From the IMG/VR virus record IMGVR_UViG_3300036766_002181, positions 62,001-126,000 of that record: 64,000 bases of DNA, one strand, 5' to 3'. Position 1 is the stretch's first letter. Every line of letters starts with the position of its first letter. The notes below the pieces were generated by a model. It saw only the letters and a program-made list of their open reading frames with translations. It did not search any database and was not told where the DNA came from. The position numbers and the translations under genes are program-made. Of this stretch, positions 33,673-42,385 are shown piece by piece. The DNA comes from a virus.

Positions 33673-33795
33673 TTATAAAGCCATTGTTGTTGGTTTTATA
33701 ACAATTATTGCACTTTGCTCACCAATGCATAAAGAATTATTTATATTCGTTTTAAGGGCAGCATAGATCTGCCTGTAGTCGGACCCGTCCAGCAT
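33673..33795 (-). CDS. Short ORF in the gap before the kinase-like gene
   Basis: 40 residues from ATG 33795: LDGSDYRQIYAALKTNINNS then CIGEQSAIIVIKPTT. The composition is protein-like and it fills an otherwise empty 208-base gap, but no Shine-Dalgarno is seen. A hairpin GGCAG-N7-CTGCC (33759-33775) falls inside it. Confidence 0.4.
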   Translation of the reverse strand: MLDGSDYRQIYAALKTNINNSLCIGEQSAIIVIKPTTMAL

Positions 33796-33841
33796 TGATG
33801 GAGTGTCTTAAAATGGCTTCTAGGGGCTCTGGCGACAGAAT

Positions 33842-34594
33842 TTAACTCTTAGCGCCAGCTCTATTAATTTGGCAGAGAATTTCTTGTTTAACAAATTCTC
33901 TTATTAACCTATTTTTTGTTGCTCTTTGCCTTTGTTCCTCTTTAAGATCTTCCAATGGAATATCGGTTATTGTATTTCCCATAAGATCGATTATCTTAAA
34001 GTTGCCTCTCTTGTCTTTTAAGACATTTCTCTGGTGTATGTCGATTAACTCAACCCCAATCTTATTGAGATATTTGGCCGTATTATAACACATTACCAGC
34101 ATTGGAAGATCATTCCTGGAAAAAATATGATGATTGTCTTTTCTTACTCTATAAATCACATCCTTAAGATTTAATAAATGGCCCTCAAAAAAAGTTTGAT
34201 CAGAAACCCTTTCAAAAAAGGCAAACTCTTCCTTGGATAGGGGATATAGCCTTTCTTGAATAATGACATAAAGTTCCAACTCCCAGGTATCATGTTCGTC
34301 TCTTGGCTTGGGATTCTGTACAGTAATCCTTGGAAGTTTATAAACACCATAAATGTTTGATATGTGTTTAAGCTTCTTTCCTTTAAGTCTGGCACTGACT
34401 CTGGCTTCAGACCTGTCTGTTGTAAGCTTAACCACATGACCAGATTTTGTAAGATATGCCTCTCCAAAGGCTCCCTTGCCAAGTTGCTGCAAATCAAATT
34501 TAGAGGTCGGGGTTAGACCAAGTTTGTTTGCCAGACTTGGGTGATGCTCAATTAGGGCATCCTTAAAAAATGTTTCTTTTTCAAACGTGCTCAT
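33842..34594 (-). CDS. Protein kinase-like protein
   Basis: 250 residues from ATG 34594. Gly-rich loop LGKGAFGEAY (38-47), Lys56 in HVVKLTTD (ATP-anchoring Lys), catalytic-loop equivalent VELIDIHQRNVL with Asp (about 180-191) and metal-binding IIDLMG (DFG-like, about 201-206). The order and spacing match a minimal eukaryote-like/Rio-type kinase fold. Substrate unknown. It is paralogous to the next gene upstream (shared LTTD...VSARLKGKK and IIQERLYPLS segments). Confidence 0.75.
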   Translation of the reverse strand: MSTFEKETFFKDALIEHHPSLANKLGLTPTSKFDLQQLGKGAFGEAYLTKSGHVVKLTTDRSEARVSARLKGKKLKHISNIYGVYKLPRITVQNPKPRDEHDTWELELYVIIQERLYPLSKEEFAFFERVSDQTFFEGHLLNLKDVIYRVRKDNHHIFSRNDLPMLVMCYNTAKYLNKIGVELIDIHQRNVLKDKRGNFKIIDLMGNTITDIPLEDLKEEQRQRATKNRLIREFVKQEILCQINRAGAKS

Positions 34595-34607
34595 TGACAA
34601 ATTATAA

Positions 34608-36008
34608 TTATTTCTTTTTATTGCTGCTGGCGAGCTTAATGTTTCTTATGGCTCCCCTTGCCAGCTTGTCTTGGGTTGGTACTGTTTCGTCGTCAAAGGT
34701 TTGTGAATTAACATTAGATCTAACCCAAATATAGGCCATTTGATCAAGTTTAATATCTCCTATAGAAATAACCTCTTTTTGATATCCATATTCATCAGCA
34801 ATTTCTGATTTGCCAAGAATGTCTGGATTTAATAAGAAGTCATTTCCTCCACCATGAATTTTGGCCCTCATTACAACGAAAAACTTATTTCCCTTGCTAT
34901 ACAGCAACGTTCCCCAATCCTCTTTTATTTTCTTAATAATGGCAGGATTGACTGTCCAGGAAAAGTGATCTCTGGATTGATGGCCTGCAAAAAAATTTCC
35001 ACCTACTTGGGATCTCCATTTTCCATCCTTTTCTTTTTGTCCGTCAATTGCCTTTTTATTGCCACCCAACATTTGTTGAAGAATTTTTGGATCTACCTCC
35101 ATAAATCTATAGGCATACTGATATCTTTGAGGAACCTCTAAAACTTTTTCATATTTTCCTGCATTCTTAAGTTGATCTAGTTTTTTAATCCAAGGATTTA
35201 ATGCTGATGGACTACCGTGGTAATGAACATTCATGGCATTTTTTAAATCTATTTCTTTTCTGGTATTTGGTTCTTTTGGCTTTGGCGTATCTTTTCTTTC
35301 TGGTGCAAATAAATATTGGCCAAAGACTTCATCCTTAGATGCTTCTGGCGCTTCTGATAATAACAATGTTAACTTTATAAGTTCTTCCCTGATCAGGTCT
35401 ACTAATAGCTGCTCATTTTTTATTTTTGGTATTTTTGATTTTTTTGATGAAAAGCCACGAAGATCAATTATTTTTATATTTCCATCTTTATCTTTAAGAA
35501 CATTTTCGCCGTGAACATCTGATAGATAAATTCCCATTTTTAGTAGGTCATTTGACAGTTCTAGACACATGTTTAATAATGGCAAGTCTTCTTTTACAAA
35601 GCCATCGTCTCCTTCCTCATTTTGTTTTGCTACTTCAATTTCATTTTCCAGACCATTGGTAGTAAGCGTTCCCTCAAAAACTTCATGCAGCTTCCAGAAG
35701 AACTCTTGTTCGTGGGCCGACAAGGGATACAATCTTTCTTGTATGATTGCAAACCAATCCTTCATATAGGGAATCTCTGGCAATCTATATACTTCCAAAA
35801 TATTTGCTATATGCTTTATTTTTTTTCCCTTAAGTCTTGCACTAACCGCAACCTCTTTAGTATCTGTTGTAAGCTTAAGAACGTGACCTGATTCTAACTG
35901 GTAGGCATAACCCCAGGCCCCGCCTCCAAGCTCAAGAGAATGCTCTGTTAGACCAAGCTTCTTGGCAACCTTTGGATAAGATTCAATCAGGTCTTCTTTG
36001 AGAGTCAT
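34608..36008 (-). CDS. Kinase-like protein with ART-like C-terminal domain
   Basis: 466 residues. N-terminal half: LGGGAWGYAY (Gly loop, 27-36), LKLTTD (Lys), IYLSDVHGENVL (catalytic Asp, about 158-169) and IKIIDLRGF (DFG position), as in its paralogue. The C-terminal part (about 255-466) reads YHGSPSAL, AYRFMEVD, HFSWTVNPAIIKKI, LLYSKGNKFFVVMRAKI and YQKEVISIGDIKL, a strand order reminiscent of ADP-ribosyltransferases (R in strand 1, S-T/S-W segment, E before the last strands). A bifunctional protein-modifying enzyme is suggested; the ART part is a fold guess. Confidence 0.6.
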   Translation of the reverse strand: MTLKEDLIESYPKVAKKLGLTEHSLELGGGAWGYAYQLESGHVLKLTTDTKEVAVSARLKGKKIKHIANILEVYRLPEIPYMKDWFAIIQERLYPLSAHEQEFFWKLHEVFEGTLTTNGLENEIEVAKQNEEGDDGFVKEDLPLLNMCLELSNDLLKMGIYLSDVHGENVLKDKDGNIKIIDLRGFSSKKSKIPKIKNEQLLVDLIREELIKLTLLLSEAPEASKDEVFGQYLFAPERKDTPKPKEPNTRKEIDLKNAMNVHYHGSPSALNPWIKKLDQLKNAGKYEKVLEVPQRYQYAYRFMEVDPKILQQMLGGNKKAIDGQKEKDGKWRSQVGGNFFAGHQSRDHFSWTVNPAIIKKIKEDWGTLLYSKGNKFFVVMRAKIHGGGNDFLLNPDILGKSEIADEYGYQKEVISIGDIKLDQMAYIWVRSNVNSQTFDDETVPTQDKLARGAIRNIKLASSNKKK

Positions 36009-36018
36009 TGGCCAACCC

Positions 36019-36909
36019 TCAAAATAGGTTCTTTACAAAGTCAAGAACTCTTTCAAAGAAGCCGGCTTTCTTTTTCTTTTTTGATGGCAATGGCTTGCCC
36101 GATTCAGAGTCAACAGTTGTCCATACCTCTGATTGCAATCCCCAATCCTCATAGGGAAAATAGGTGTAACCATTATCGGCATATCTTTTGCCCCAAGAGT
36201 TTCTAACAATAAATCCTCCCTTGTCTTTTAGATACCCAACAATGCAAGTTGCATGGTAGCCGAGAAGAGCCTGCTTGTCATTTGCCTGTTTCCACATTCT
36301 TGGTCCATAGTTGTACACGGGAATTGTAAGCAGACAGGGACCATTTTTTACAAGAGCCTTCTTTAGGGCATCTATGCTCTTAACAACAGCATAACCCTGA
36401 ACCCTATATTCTGATGCCTCTTTTTTAAGGGCCTCTGTAATTGGTAGGGTTGTAAGATAGGGATAGTCTTTTTCTGGAACAGAGCCTACCTTTGTTAGGA
36501 TTCTCATCACATCTCTTGGATACATTCCCTCACCCTTTGTAGATCTACTATTATAGATAAACTGGGGGCTCATATAGTCCAAGAAATGAACATCCCTTCT
36601 TTCCTGCCATTCCTTCATTGCGGCAGAGGACATTCCAAAGCAACAACCTTGCTTTCCCTGATCTCTTATGGGAAGAAGCTCTGGTCTATAATCAAGATTG
36701 TCTGGAAGGTCATTTAGATTAATGGCCTGATAAATTGTTTCTGCCTCGTGATCTCTTGGATCGTGTGGACTCCTTTGTACTCTATCCAAACGAACATCCA
36801 GTGCCTCTGTTACCTTTCCACCAGAAGGAGGGGAAACAACAGTAGCAGGATAGATGGTCGTGATTGTTGATGATGGTGATGATTTTTTTGATTTTGATTT
36901 TTTGGCCAT
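36019..36909 (-). CDS. Papain-like (C1) cysteine protease
   Basis: 296 residues. Catalytic set of the C1A fold: Gln84 (oxyanion), Cys90 in RDQGKQGCCFGMSS, His219 (GYHATCIVGY) and Asn237 (VRNSWG). The YFPYEDW element follows, as in papain. The first 45 residues are a basic, Ser/Pro-rich segment without signal peptide; a Lys-rich tail ends in FFERVLDFVKNLF. It may process virion proteins or act on host targets after injection. AAGGAT precedes the ATG, and a GGCTTT...AAAGCC hairpin lies at 36929-36949. Confidence 0.85.
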   Translation of the reverse strand: MAKKSKSKKSSPSSTITTIYPATVVSPPSGGKVTEALDVRLDRVQRSPHDPRDHEAETIYQAINLNDLPDNLDYRPELLPIRDQGKQGCCFGMSSAAMKEWQERRDVHFLDYMSPQFIYNSRSTKGEGMYPRDVMRILTKVGSVPEKDYPYLTTLPITEALKKEASEYRVQGYAVVKSIDALKKALVKNGPCLLTIPVYNYGPRMWKQANDKQALLGYHATCIVGYLKDKGGFIVRNSWGKRYADNGYTYFPYEDWGLQSEVWTTVDSESGKPLPSKKKKKAGFFERVLDFVKNLF

Positions 36910-36956
36910 ATTGTGATATCCTTAAATATGGCTTTTCCTATATAAAGCCAATGACT

Positions 36957-37432
36957 TTATTGAGCAATAAGAACTATATTTTCAAGAACTTCTTTTTGGG
37001 AATAGGTAACCCATCTTTTTCCATCAGGCCCCACAAAAACAAGACCATTAAGAAGGTGCCGTCTTTTGCATTCTTTTGCATTGTAACACTTGCCAACATA
37101 CATTAGAATTGTGCCGGTCATGAATATCCCAATATTCATTGTTAGATTGCCTCCTCCTATGTTTGATGCTCCGGTGTTGCAGATGGTTATGTTGTTGTGA
37201 ATATGGCTTGGGTTTCTTATGATCTGATCAACGTCTGTAGGGGGCCAGGAAGAAAATATCAATATTCCATCCAACAATGAAATGTTTGACGATGATGGGG
37301 CATATGGATTAACGATAACAAGAGGAGGATTGCGGGGCAGCCGGTTCTTGTATCTTTGTGATTCTATAAAGACTTCCTGGAATAAGTTCCTTATTCTTGT
37401 TGTTTTCTTTTCTTTTTTGTGACCGGCCTCAT
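36957..37432 (-). pseudogene. PGxLY-family gene with shifted frames
   Basis: The long C-terminal frame (ends 36957) carries the family's second half: TGTILMYVGKCYN and LNGLVFVGPDGKRW. The PGxLY motif itself (IPGSLYRI, 37360-37383) is in another frame that stops after 20 more codons, and the only ATG (37432, MRPVTKKK) is in a third frame. Removing one base in the A-rich run near 37400-37413 and one near the C-run at 37340-37346 would restore a normal member with a long insert. So it is either decayed, mis-sequenced, or expressed by frameshifting (the ATG frame contains A-AAA-AAG in slippery phase). Confidence 0.6.
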
Positions 37433-37441
37433 ATAACAATA

Positions 37442-37748
37442 TTAGGTTATTTTAATCAAAAAGTCTTTTTCAATATCAGATTCATGTGTTCCATAGGATC
37501 TCTTTGTTCCAAAGTCATAAAATGTTTTATATGAAAACGGTTCTTCAATAGTCTTATCAGCGGGGCCTTCACCAAGATACATCAAGAGAGTGGCTGCTCC
37601 CTCATGGGTTGGCAGGGTAAAGTAACGAGAACCATTTACTATCAATACCGCCTTCATCTTTTCTGTTTTCTCTTATAAAGAATTCACAAACATGCCAGGC
37701 CACGGGCTTGGTCTTTATTCTTAATCGATATAAGTCTCCTGGGATCAT
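37442..37748 (-). pseudogene. PGxLY-family gene with one frameshift
   Basis: ATG 37748 overlaps the upstream stop as ATGA and reads MIPGDLYRLRIKTKP, an intact family start, but this frame ends at 37602. The second half (AATLLMYLGEG and YGTHESDIEKDFL, which matches IGTHEDNFISLFF of the upstream paralogue) lies one base out of phase, ending at 37442. A single +1 shift between 37690 and 37660 would give a normal protein of about 100 residues. Confidence 0.65.
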
Positions 37749-38080
37749 ATTAATTTCTTAAAAAACAAAGATATAAAATTATCTTCATGTGTTCCAATCC
37801 ACTGGCTTGCTTGTGGTTCATAAAACAATATACCATCTGGAACTTCTTCTGAATGGCCCATATACATCAGGGTTGTGCCGGCCTTTACGGTATAGCCCTC
37901 TAGATCTGCACGACAATCTATAAACCCTCCTTCAGAAGCGCATATATCTTCCAGACTTGCATCTGACTTAAATCGCCAAAAAGAATAATACCTTGTTTTT
38001 CTTCTTCCCTTTAAAGAAAATAAATCGCCTTCCTTTAAAAATAAAACAGATTTTTTATTTACTTTTTTCTTTTTTATCAT
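37745..38080 (-). CDS. PGxLY-family small protein (EGDLF variant)
   Basis: 111 residues. FLKEGDLFSLKGRR replaces the usual PGxLY, with TTLMYMGHSEEVPDG and WIGTHEDNFISLFFKKL as the conserved second half. Basic N-terminus (KKKKVNKK). It is the only intact copy of this cluster of three and shares its C-terminal motif with the frameshifted neighbour. Confidence 0.65.
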   Translation of the reverse strand: MIKKKKVNKKSVLFLKEGDLFSLKGRRKTRYYSFWRFKSDASLEDICASEGGFIDCRADLEGYTVKAGTTLMYMGHSEEVPDGILFYEPQASQWIGTHEDNFISLFFKKLI

Positions 38081-38081
38081 A

Positions 38082-38999
38082 TTAAAAATTTAAACTCTTA
38101 TGCTTTTTCTTATGACAATCATGACAAAGAACAATACCAGAAACCTTGTTTGTCAAATGATAATCCGTAACCGCCTTAATAATTTCTTGTTTTAATTGAA
38201 AGGTTTCTATGCTGTATGGCGTGGCAACAGCATAGTGATCAGCCCAACCCAATCGCCTTGCCTCGGATATAACAATAGAAGACATAGATTCTTGATTGTG
38301 ATGGACGTTTAATTTTGGATTTTTATTGCCATTGTTATAAAAATCTTTTCCACATTCCTGACAGGCAAATCTCGCCGCTTCCAAGAAGGGGCGCTTCCAT
38401 TCCTTATAAAGCCTTTTGCTGCTGCTACACATTGTGTGCAACGGAGCAATTCCTCCCTTCCATTGAGAATGCTCTGGTCCGCTTTTTCCCTTAAAAGTTC
38501 CATCTTTCCAATACTTCTTTGCCCTTTCACTTAACCTGGGATCTGCCGATCTGTTTTCGGCCATCTTCTTAATACTTTTATTGGTTTCCTTGGTCTTGCC
38601 CTGTGCCCAATGTTGTCCGGTTTCTTTTTCAAAGAATGGGTGAAAGGTTCCATCCTCAATCATTTTCTTTCGAGTCTCAAGGGACTTTTCTCTTGCCTTC
38701 TGATTGTGACCCCAATTGTTGTTCACACGAGCAGCATGACCACGAATATATTCTCGAAATCCTTCTCGAATTCCAAGAAACTTGGTTTTTTCTCCACAGC
38801 CACAGGCACATCTTGGTTCCGAGCCATTCAATAAGATATAAAGTTCTTTCGATGGTTTTTTGTGGCCTTTTCGAAAGTGAACCGACAAGGAAAGCAAAGA
38901 GGGAAAAAGGGCTGTGCAAAGCGGGCATACATGAGGTTTAATTTCCTCCTCTTCCTCCTCCTCTTTTGATGCTACAATTGCTGCTGTTTTGTTTTCCAT
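38082..38999 (-). CDS. HNH homing endonuclease
   Basis: 305 residues. An N-terminal C2H2-like finger (CPLCTALFPSLLSLSVHFRKGH, about 25-46) and a CACGCGEKTKF mini-finger precede Gly/Lys-rich NUMOD3-like repeats (ETRKKM, SERAKKYWKDGTFKG). The C-terminal HNH core has CQECG (about 215), HHNQESM and CHDCHKKKH near the end. It is free-standing, downstream of the tail-tube gene, as typical of mobile HNH genes that cut intron-less neighbours. Confidence 0.85.
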   Translation of the reverse strand: MENKTAAIVASKEEEEEEEIKPHVCPLCTALFPSLLSLSVHFRKGHKKPSKELYILLNGSEPRCACGCGEKTKFLGIREGFREYIRGHAARVNNNWGHNQKAREKSLETRKKMIEDGTFHPFFEKETGQHWAQGKTKETNKSIKKMAENRSADPRLSERAKKYWKDGTFKGKSGPEHSQWKGGIAPLHTMCSSSKRLYKEWKRPFLEAARFACQECGKDFYNNGNKNPKLNVHHNQESMSSIVISEARRLGWADHYAVATPYSIETFQLKQEIIKAVTDYHLTNKVSGIVLCHDCHKKKHKSLNF

Positions 39000-39081
39000 A
39001 TCGACTTAATCTCCATCGCCATTTTATTGGGTTATGAAAATTAGTCTAACATAGAACTTTACAAATGTAAACAACAATGTG

Positions 39082-39222
39082 ATGCTGCCATTTTCAACTA
39101 TCGGCTTCGATAATATGGTAGCTCAAGAAACAAGCAGAATAGATCCAAGAAAACGTCGCCACTACATTGTCGAATCAGAGTGTCTAGTATTGTGCCACGG
39201 CGTTATCAAATCTCAAAGTTAA
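39082..39222 (+). CDS. Possible small ORF upstream of HNH gene
   Basis: 46 codons from ATG 39082 on the plus strand, with GFDNMVAQETSRIDPRKRRHY. It fills most of the 184-base gap 39000-39183 but runs 39 bases into the convergent tail-tube gene and has no Shine-Dalgarno. May be chance; otherwise the gap holds only AT-rich sequence. Confidence 0.25.
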   Translation: MLPFSTIGFDNMVAQETSRIDPRKRRHYIVESECLVLCHGVIKSQS

Positions 39223-39675
39223 TGTGATCTCCATCAGGTCAGTTGCAGAGTCATAGGCAAGATCTCCGAACTTGGCCTCTGTAATAAAGGCACCCTTGAT
39301 ATCCCAAAGTTGGACCACTGTTCCAACTGGATCTAACATCTTGATCTGTACGTCTCTCTTGTAAAAGTCAGCATAACCGGCTCTGCCTGAAACTGATTCA
39401 AAACAAAGACGAATCCATTCCATGACCTGCTGGGCTCCTGAAGGGGCAATAGGATCATGAAGGACTACGGCAAGAGTATCAAAGGTGGTTTTTCCGGCAA
39501 CATATCTGGTTGAGTTAATCCAGGGAATAGGAATTTCCTCTGTTTTATAACCAGGGCGAGCAGCAGACTTAACAATAAAAGAATCAATGCCTTCTATGGC
39601 AAAAACGAATCTTCGCTTTGCCAGTGGTTCAAACTTGTTTGGCAACAGGGCAGAGCTATCTAGCGTGATCGTCAT
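39184..39675 (-). CDS. Tail tube protein (T4 gp19-like)
   Basis: 163 residues, the gp19 family size. RRFVFAIEGIDSFIVKSAARPGYKTEEI (about 21-48), TFDTLAVVLHDPIAPSGAQQVMEWI and a C-terminal MEITLTLRFDNA strand follow the tube-protein pattern of contractile tails. It stacks as hexamers inside the sheath. It is separated from the sheath genes by three unknown genes and a homing endonuclease. Confidence 0.9.
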   Translation of the reverse strand: MTITLDSSALLPNKFEPLAKRRFVFAIEGIDSFIVKSAARPGYKTEEIPIPWINSTRYVAGKTTFDTLAVVLHDPIAPSGAQQVMEWIRLCFESVSGRAGYADFYKRDVQIKMLDPVGTVVQLWDIKGAFITEAKFGDLAYDSATDLMEITLTLRFDNAVAQY

Positions 39676-39749
39676 TGTGCTATAATTTCCTTACTTTTTG
39701 AATATCAGTTTATTCTTCTTTTAAGTATGCTAGAATTAACAAAATTTCT

Positions 39750-40847
39750 ATGATATTTGTTCAAAAAGAAGCTGCTGGTGACTCTGGCATGATAGAAAAA
39801 TCTGGAATTTATCAAATTAAAAATATCATAAACAATAAGTTATATATCGGTTCTGCTAGAAACTTCAGAATAAGATTTAATGACCATATTCATAAACTTA
39901 AAAGGAATAGGCATCCAAATAAATATCTTCAAAACGTTTATAATCAAAACCCAAAAAGCTTGGCTTTTACCATAATAGAAATTGTTGAAAACTGGCAACT
40001 TAATCTTCTTATAAAGGAACAAGAATATTTGAATGTCTTCCACGACAAACAGCAGACCTGTTATAACATGTGTCCTACGGCTGGCTCGGCTTTTGGAAGA
40101 AGACACTCAGAAGAAACCAAGAAAAAGATGTCACGATCTGCTATTGGACAACCGTGTTCTATAGAAACCAGGGCCAAAATGTCTGAGATAAGCAAAAAAA
40201 GAATTAAAGATCACTTTAAATCTGGCAAAGAAAATCCAATGTTTGGAAAAACCGGGAGCAAACACCATTTTTATGGAAAGCACCAAAGCTCAGAATCAAT
40301 TCTTAAAAGAAAAGAAACCATAGCAAAAAGAGACAAACCAATTGCCTATCATGCCAGACAAATTGCCCAATATGATATGGAGGGAAATTTAATTCAGATT
40401 TTTAAATCCGTATCAGAAGCAGAAAGACAATTGAAAAACAAAGGCATCAGTAGTTGCATGTATAGAAAAGCACAAACTTCTGCTGGTTTTGTCTGGAGAG
40501 ATCCGCTAGAGGATGGTTCTTTTCCGTCAAAAATTGATGCAATTACAAAAAAGCCCACTGGCTTTTTTGGCAGACATTCACAAGAGACAATAGAGAAAAT
40601 AAGAAAAAATCATCCAAGCAAAAGATCAGTACAACAATTTGACAAACTCAATCAAGCCATATCTCTTGAAACATATTCCAGTCTAAAGGAAGCCAGCAGA
40701 AAAACTGGAATAGTCTATTCTACAATTTGTGCCTGCTGTAAAGGCAAAAGACCATCTGCCGGCGGATTCATATGGAAATATCTTTTAGAAAAAGAACCGC
40801 CAGCAGATAATCAATATCCACCATCATCATCTTCTGGCTTGTTATAA
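39750..40847 (+). CDS. GIY-YIG homing endonuclease
   Basis: 365 residues, or 352 from ATG 39789 where GGTGA lies 9 bases upstream. GIY-YIG core: SGIYQIKNIINNKLYIGSARNFRIRF (about 17-42) and an asparagine/glutamate region to about 100. NUMOD3-type helices (RRHSEETKKKMS, SIETRAKMSEISKK) and two NUMOD1 repeats (IAQYDMEGNLIQIFKSVSEA and VQQFDKLNQAISLETYSSLK) bind DNA. Opposite strand to its neighbours and directly behind the tube gene start, a usual place for an invading endonuclease. Confidence 0.92.
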   Translation: MIFVQKEAAGDSGMIEKSGIYQIKNIINNKLYIGSARNFRIRFNDHIHKLKRNRHPNKYLQNVYNQNPKSLAFTIIEIVENWQLNLLIKEQEYLNVFHDKQQTCYNMCPTAGSAFGRRHSEETKKKMSRSAIGQPCSIETRAKMSEISKKRIKDHFKSGKENPMFGKTGSKHHFYGKHQSSESILKRKETIAKRDKPIAYHARQIAQYDMEGNLIQIFKSVSEAERQLKNKGISSCMYRKAQTSAGFVWRDPLEDGSFPSKIDAITKKPTGFFGRHSQETIEKIRKNHPSKRSVQQFDKLNQAISLETYSSLKEASRKTGIVYSTICACCKGKRPSAGGFIWKYLLEKEPPADNQYPPSSSSGLL

Positions 40848-40951
40848 ATATTGCCGTTTCCAGGCTCATAAAGATCCGTTGTTATCCTCCCCATCTGCTC
40901 AAAATCAAGGCTTCTTCTTTGTAGTAGGCCGGCCGAAGGATCAACAGGCAT
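40811..40951 (-). CDS. Small conserved-looking protein in tail module
   Basis: 46 residues from ATG 40951, starting one base before the stop codon of 40952-42385. PVDPSAGLLQRRSLDFEQMGR then an acidic DDDGGY end. Co-directional with the tail genes and in tight spacing with the upstream one, so likely a small virion or assembly protein. The homing endonuclease ORF overlaps its 3' end by 37 bases. Confidence 0.6.
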   Translation of the reverse strand: MPVDPSAGLLQRRSLDFEQMGRITTDLYEPGNGNIYNKPEDDDGGY

Positions 40952-42385
40952 TTATTTTCCTATTTTAAGCAAAAGTCTCTTTCCAAGTCTTTTTGCTCTT
41001 TCATCGATATCCTCGCCTGACTTATTCCATTCTTCTGGATCAAAGTCCTTATAATAGGCCTCAACTATATTTTCTACAGACATATAGGCGTTATAGGTAA
41101 GTTCTCCTACTGGAAGAACATTAAGAAGGGCCATAATGGTCTGTTGACTGAGAAGATCCTTTTCTTTTCCATTCTTTTCTATGCCGGCCAAAGAAAAGGC
41201 ATACTTCAGGGCAAGTCTATCTTTCTTAGAAAGAGCCATCTCTGCTTCAAGATTTGAAAGAAGTCTTAAACTCTTTTTTCTGTAGCCCTCTGGATTTCCG
41301 AGAAAGTTATCTGCATTATTGTCCTCTTCTGTGTCATCGTCGTCATCATTTTTCTTCATAAAAGGAAGAACCGTACCTTCTTGTTTCATGGTATGGGCAT
41401 CTGCCTTGTAGGGCATTTTAACAGCACCAGAAAATGTTGGATTCTTTGATTTCTTTACAATTCTATCATTGGCCTCAAAGGTTACCTGGGCAATGGCATA
41501 AATCTTTTCAAGAATCTTTGTTCTGATTTTCTTTGATAATGTTTTTATCATGGTTTGAAGTTTTGGTGCAATTCTATAATCTGGGCTTCGATTCATAAGA
41601 ACCTTATGGAGAGCCCAGTTGCTATCATAAATTTTCATAAATTCTTCCCTTGAGGGAAATCCTTTTCTTCCCTTTCCATGAAAAATAAAGGCATCAAGAA
41701 TTTCTTGCAATAAAACAACCTTTATTGCCTCCATTAATCTATCTGTAAGCTCTGCATTTCCAATAACAAGGGCCCGTCTTTCTGGATCCTCTATATATTG
41801 ATCCTCGCAGAAGATTGCATCCTTAAGAACCTTGTCGGTATCAAGATCCCTGTCTTCTTCTTCCTTGTCATCATCATTGGATTCTTTTTTAAGAGGCTCT
41901 TTTTCTTGATCTAGAATTTCTGGATTGTGGTAATGATCGGGCTCATATTCCTCTTTATCATCATAGGGATTATAACGTTTTTTCTTCTTTGCGCCGCCAT
42001 ATCCCCAGCCAAAATCATCGTCGCCATCATCTAAAGAGGTTCTTTTGTTATTAAAATGACCCGGATAACCCCTTGCTTCCTCTACCTCTGTTTTTTCCTT
42101 TGCATCCAAAGAAGTTTTTTTATTATCAAAATGATGATAGCCCCTTGTTGTCCTATCCTTTAATGAAGCATGAAGTTCAATTTCTTTTTGCAGGTCAAAG
42201 TTTGCCTTTAAAAGAGTTTCGTTGGCAAGCTCTACAACCCTATTGTGCGAAACCTCTGCTGCCGTAAAGATGTAGTCGTTAAGGTTTTCTAAATACTTTA
42301 TAAGATAGTTCTTTGCAAGCTCACGACTTTCTCTGGCAGCCTCTTGCATCCAGGGCTTCTGTCTTCTTGGAGGGCGATTGTTCAT
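40952..42385 (-). CDS. Hypothetical virion-module protein
   Basis: 477 residues, helical and highly charged. A duplicated element RGYHHFDNKKTSLD (about 81-94) and RGYPGHFNNKRTSLDD (about 105-120) lies in a disordered acidic region ending near 190. The helical C-terminal part carries SREEFMKIYDSNWALHKVL and LEAEMALSKKDRLALKYAF. It lies in the tail operon between sheath and tube; baseplate, tube-assembly or scaffold roles are all possible. Confidence 0.5.
   Translation of the reverse strand: MNNRPPRRQKPWMQEAARESRELAKNYLIKYLENLNDYIFTAAEVSHNRVVELANETLLKANFDLQKEIELHASLKDRTTRGYHHFDNKKTSLDAKEKTEVEEARGYPGHFNNKRTSLDDGDDDFGWGYGGAKKKKRYNPYDDKEEYEPDHYHNPEILDQEKEPLKKESNDDDKEEEDRDLDTDKVLKDAIFCEDQYIEDPERRALVIGNAELTDRLMEAIKVVLLQEILDAFIFHGKGRKGFPSREEFMKIYDSNWALHKVLMNRSPDYRIAPKLQTMIKTLSKKIRTKILEKIYAIAQVTFEANDRIVKKSKNPTFSGAVKMPYKADAHTMKQEGTVLPFMKKNDDDDDTEEDNNADNFLGNPEGYRKKSLRLLSNLEAEMALSKKDRLALKYAFSLAGIEKNGKEKDLLSQQTIMALLNVLPVGELTYNAYMSVENIVEAYYKDFDPEEWNKSGEDIDERAKRLGKRLLLKIGK

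Noticed and set aside
34854-35141. Plus-strand ORF over the kinase/ART-like gene
   Set aside because: A shadow frame; the opposite strand encodes the kinase-like motifs without interruption.
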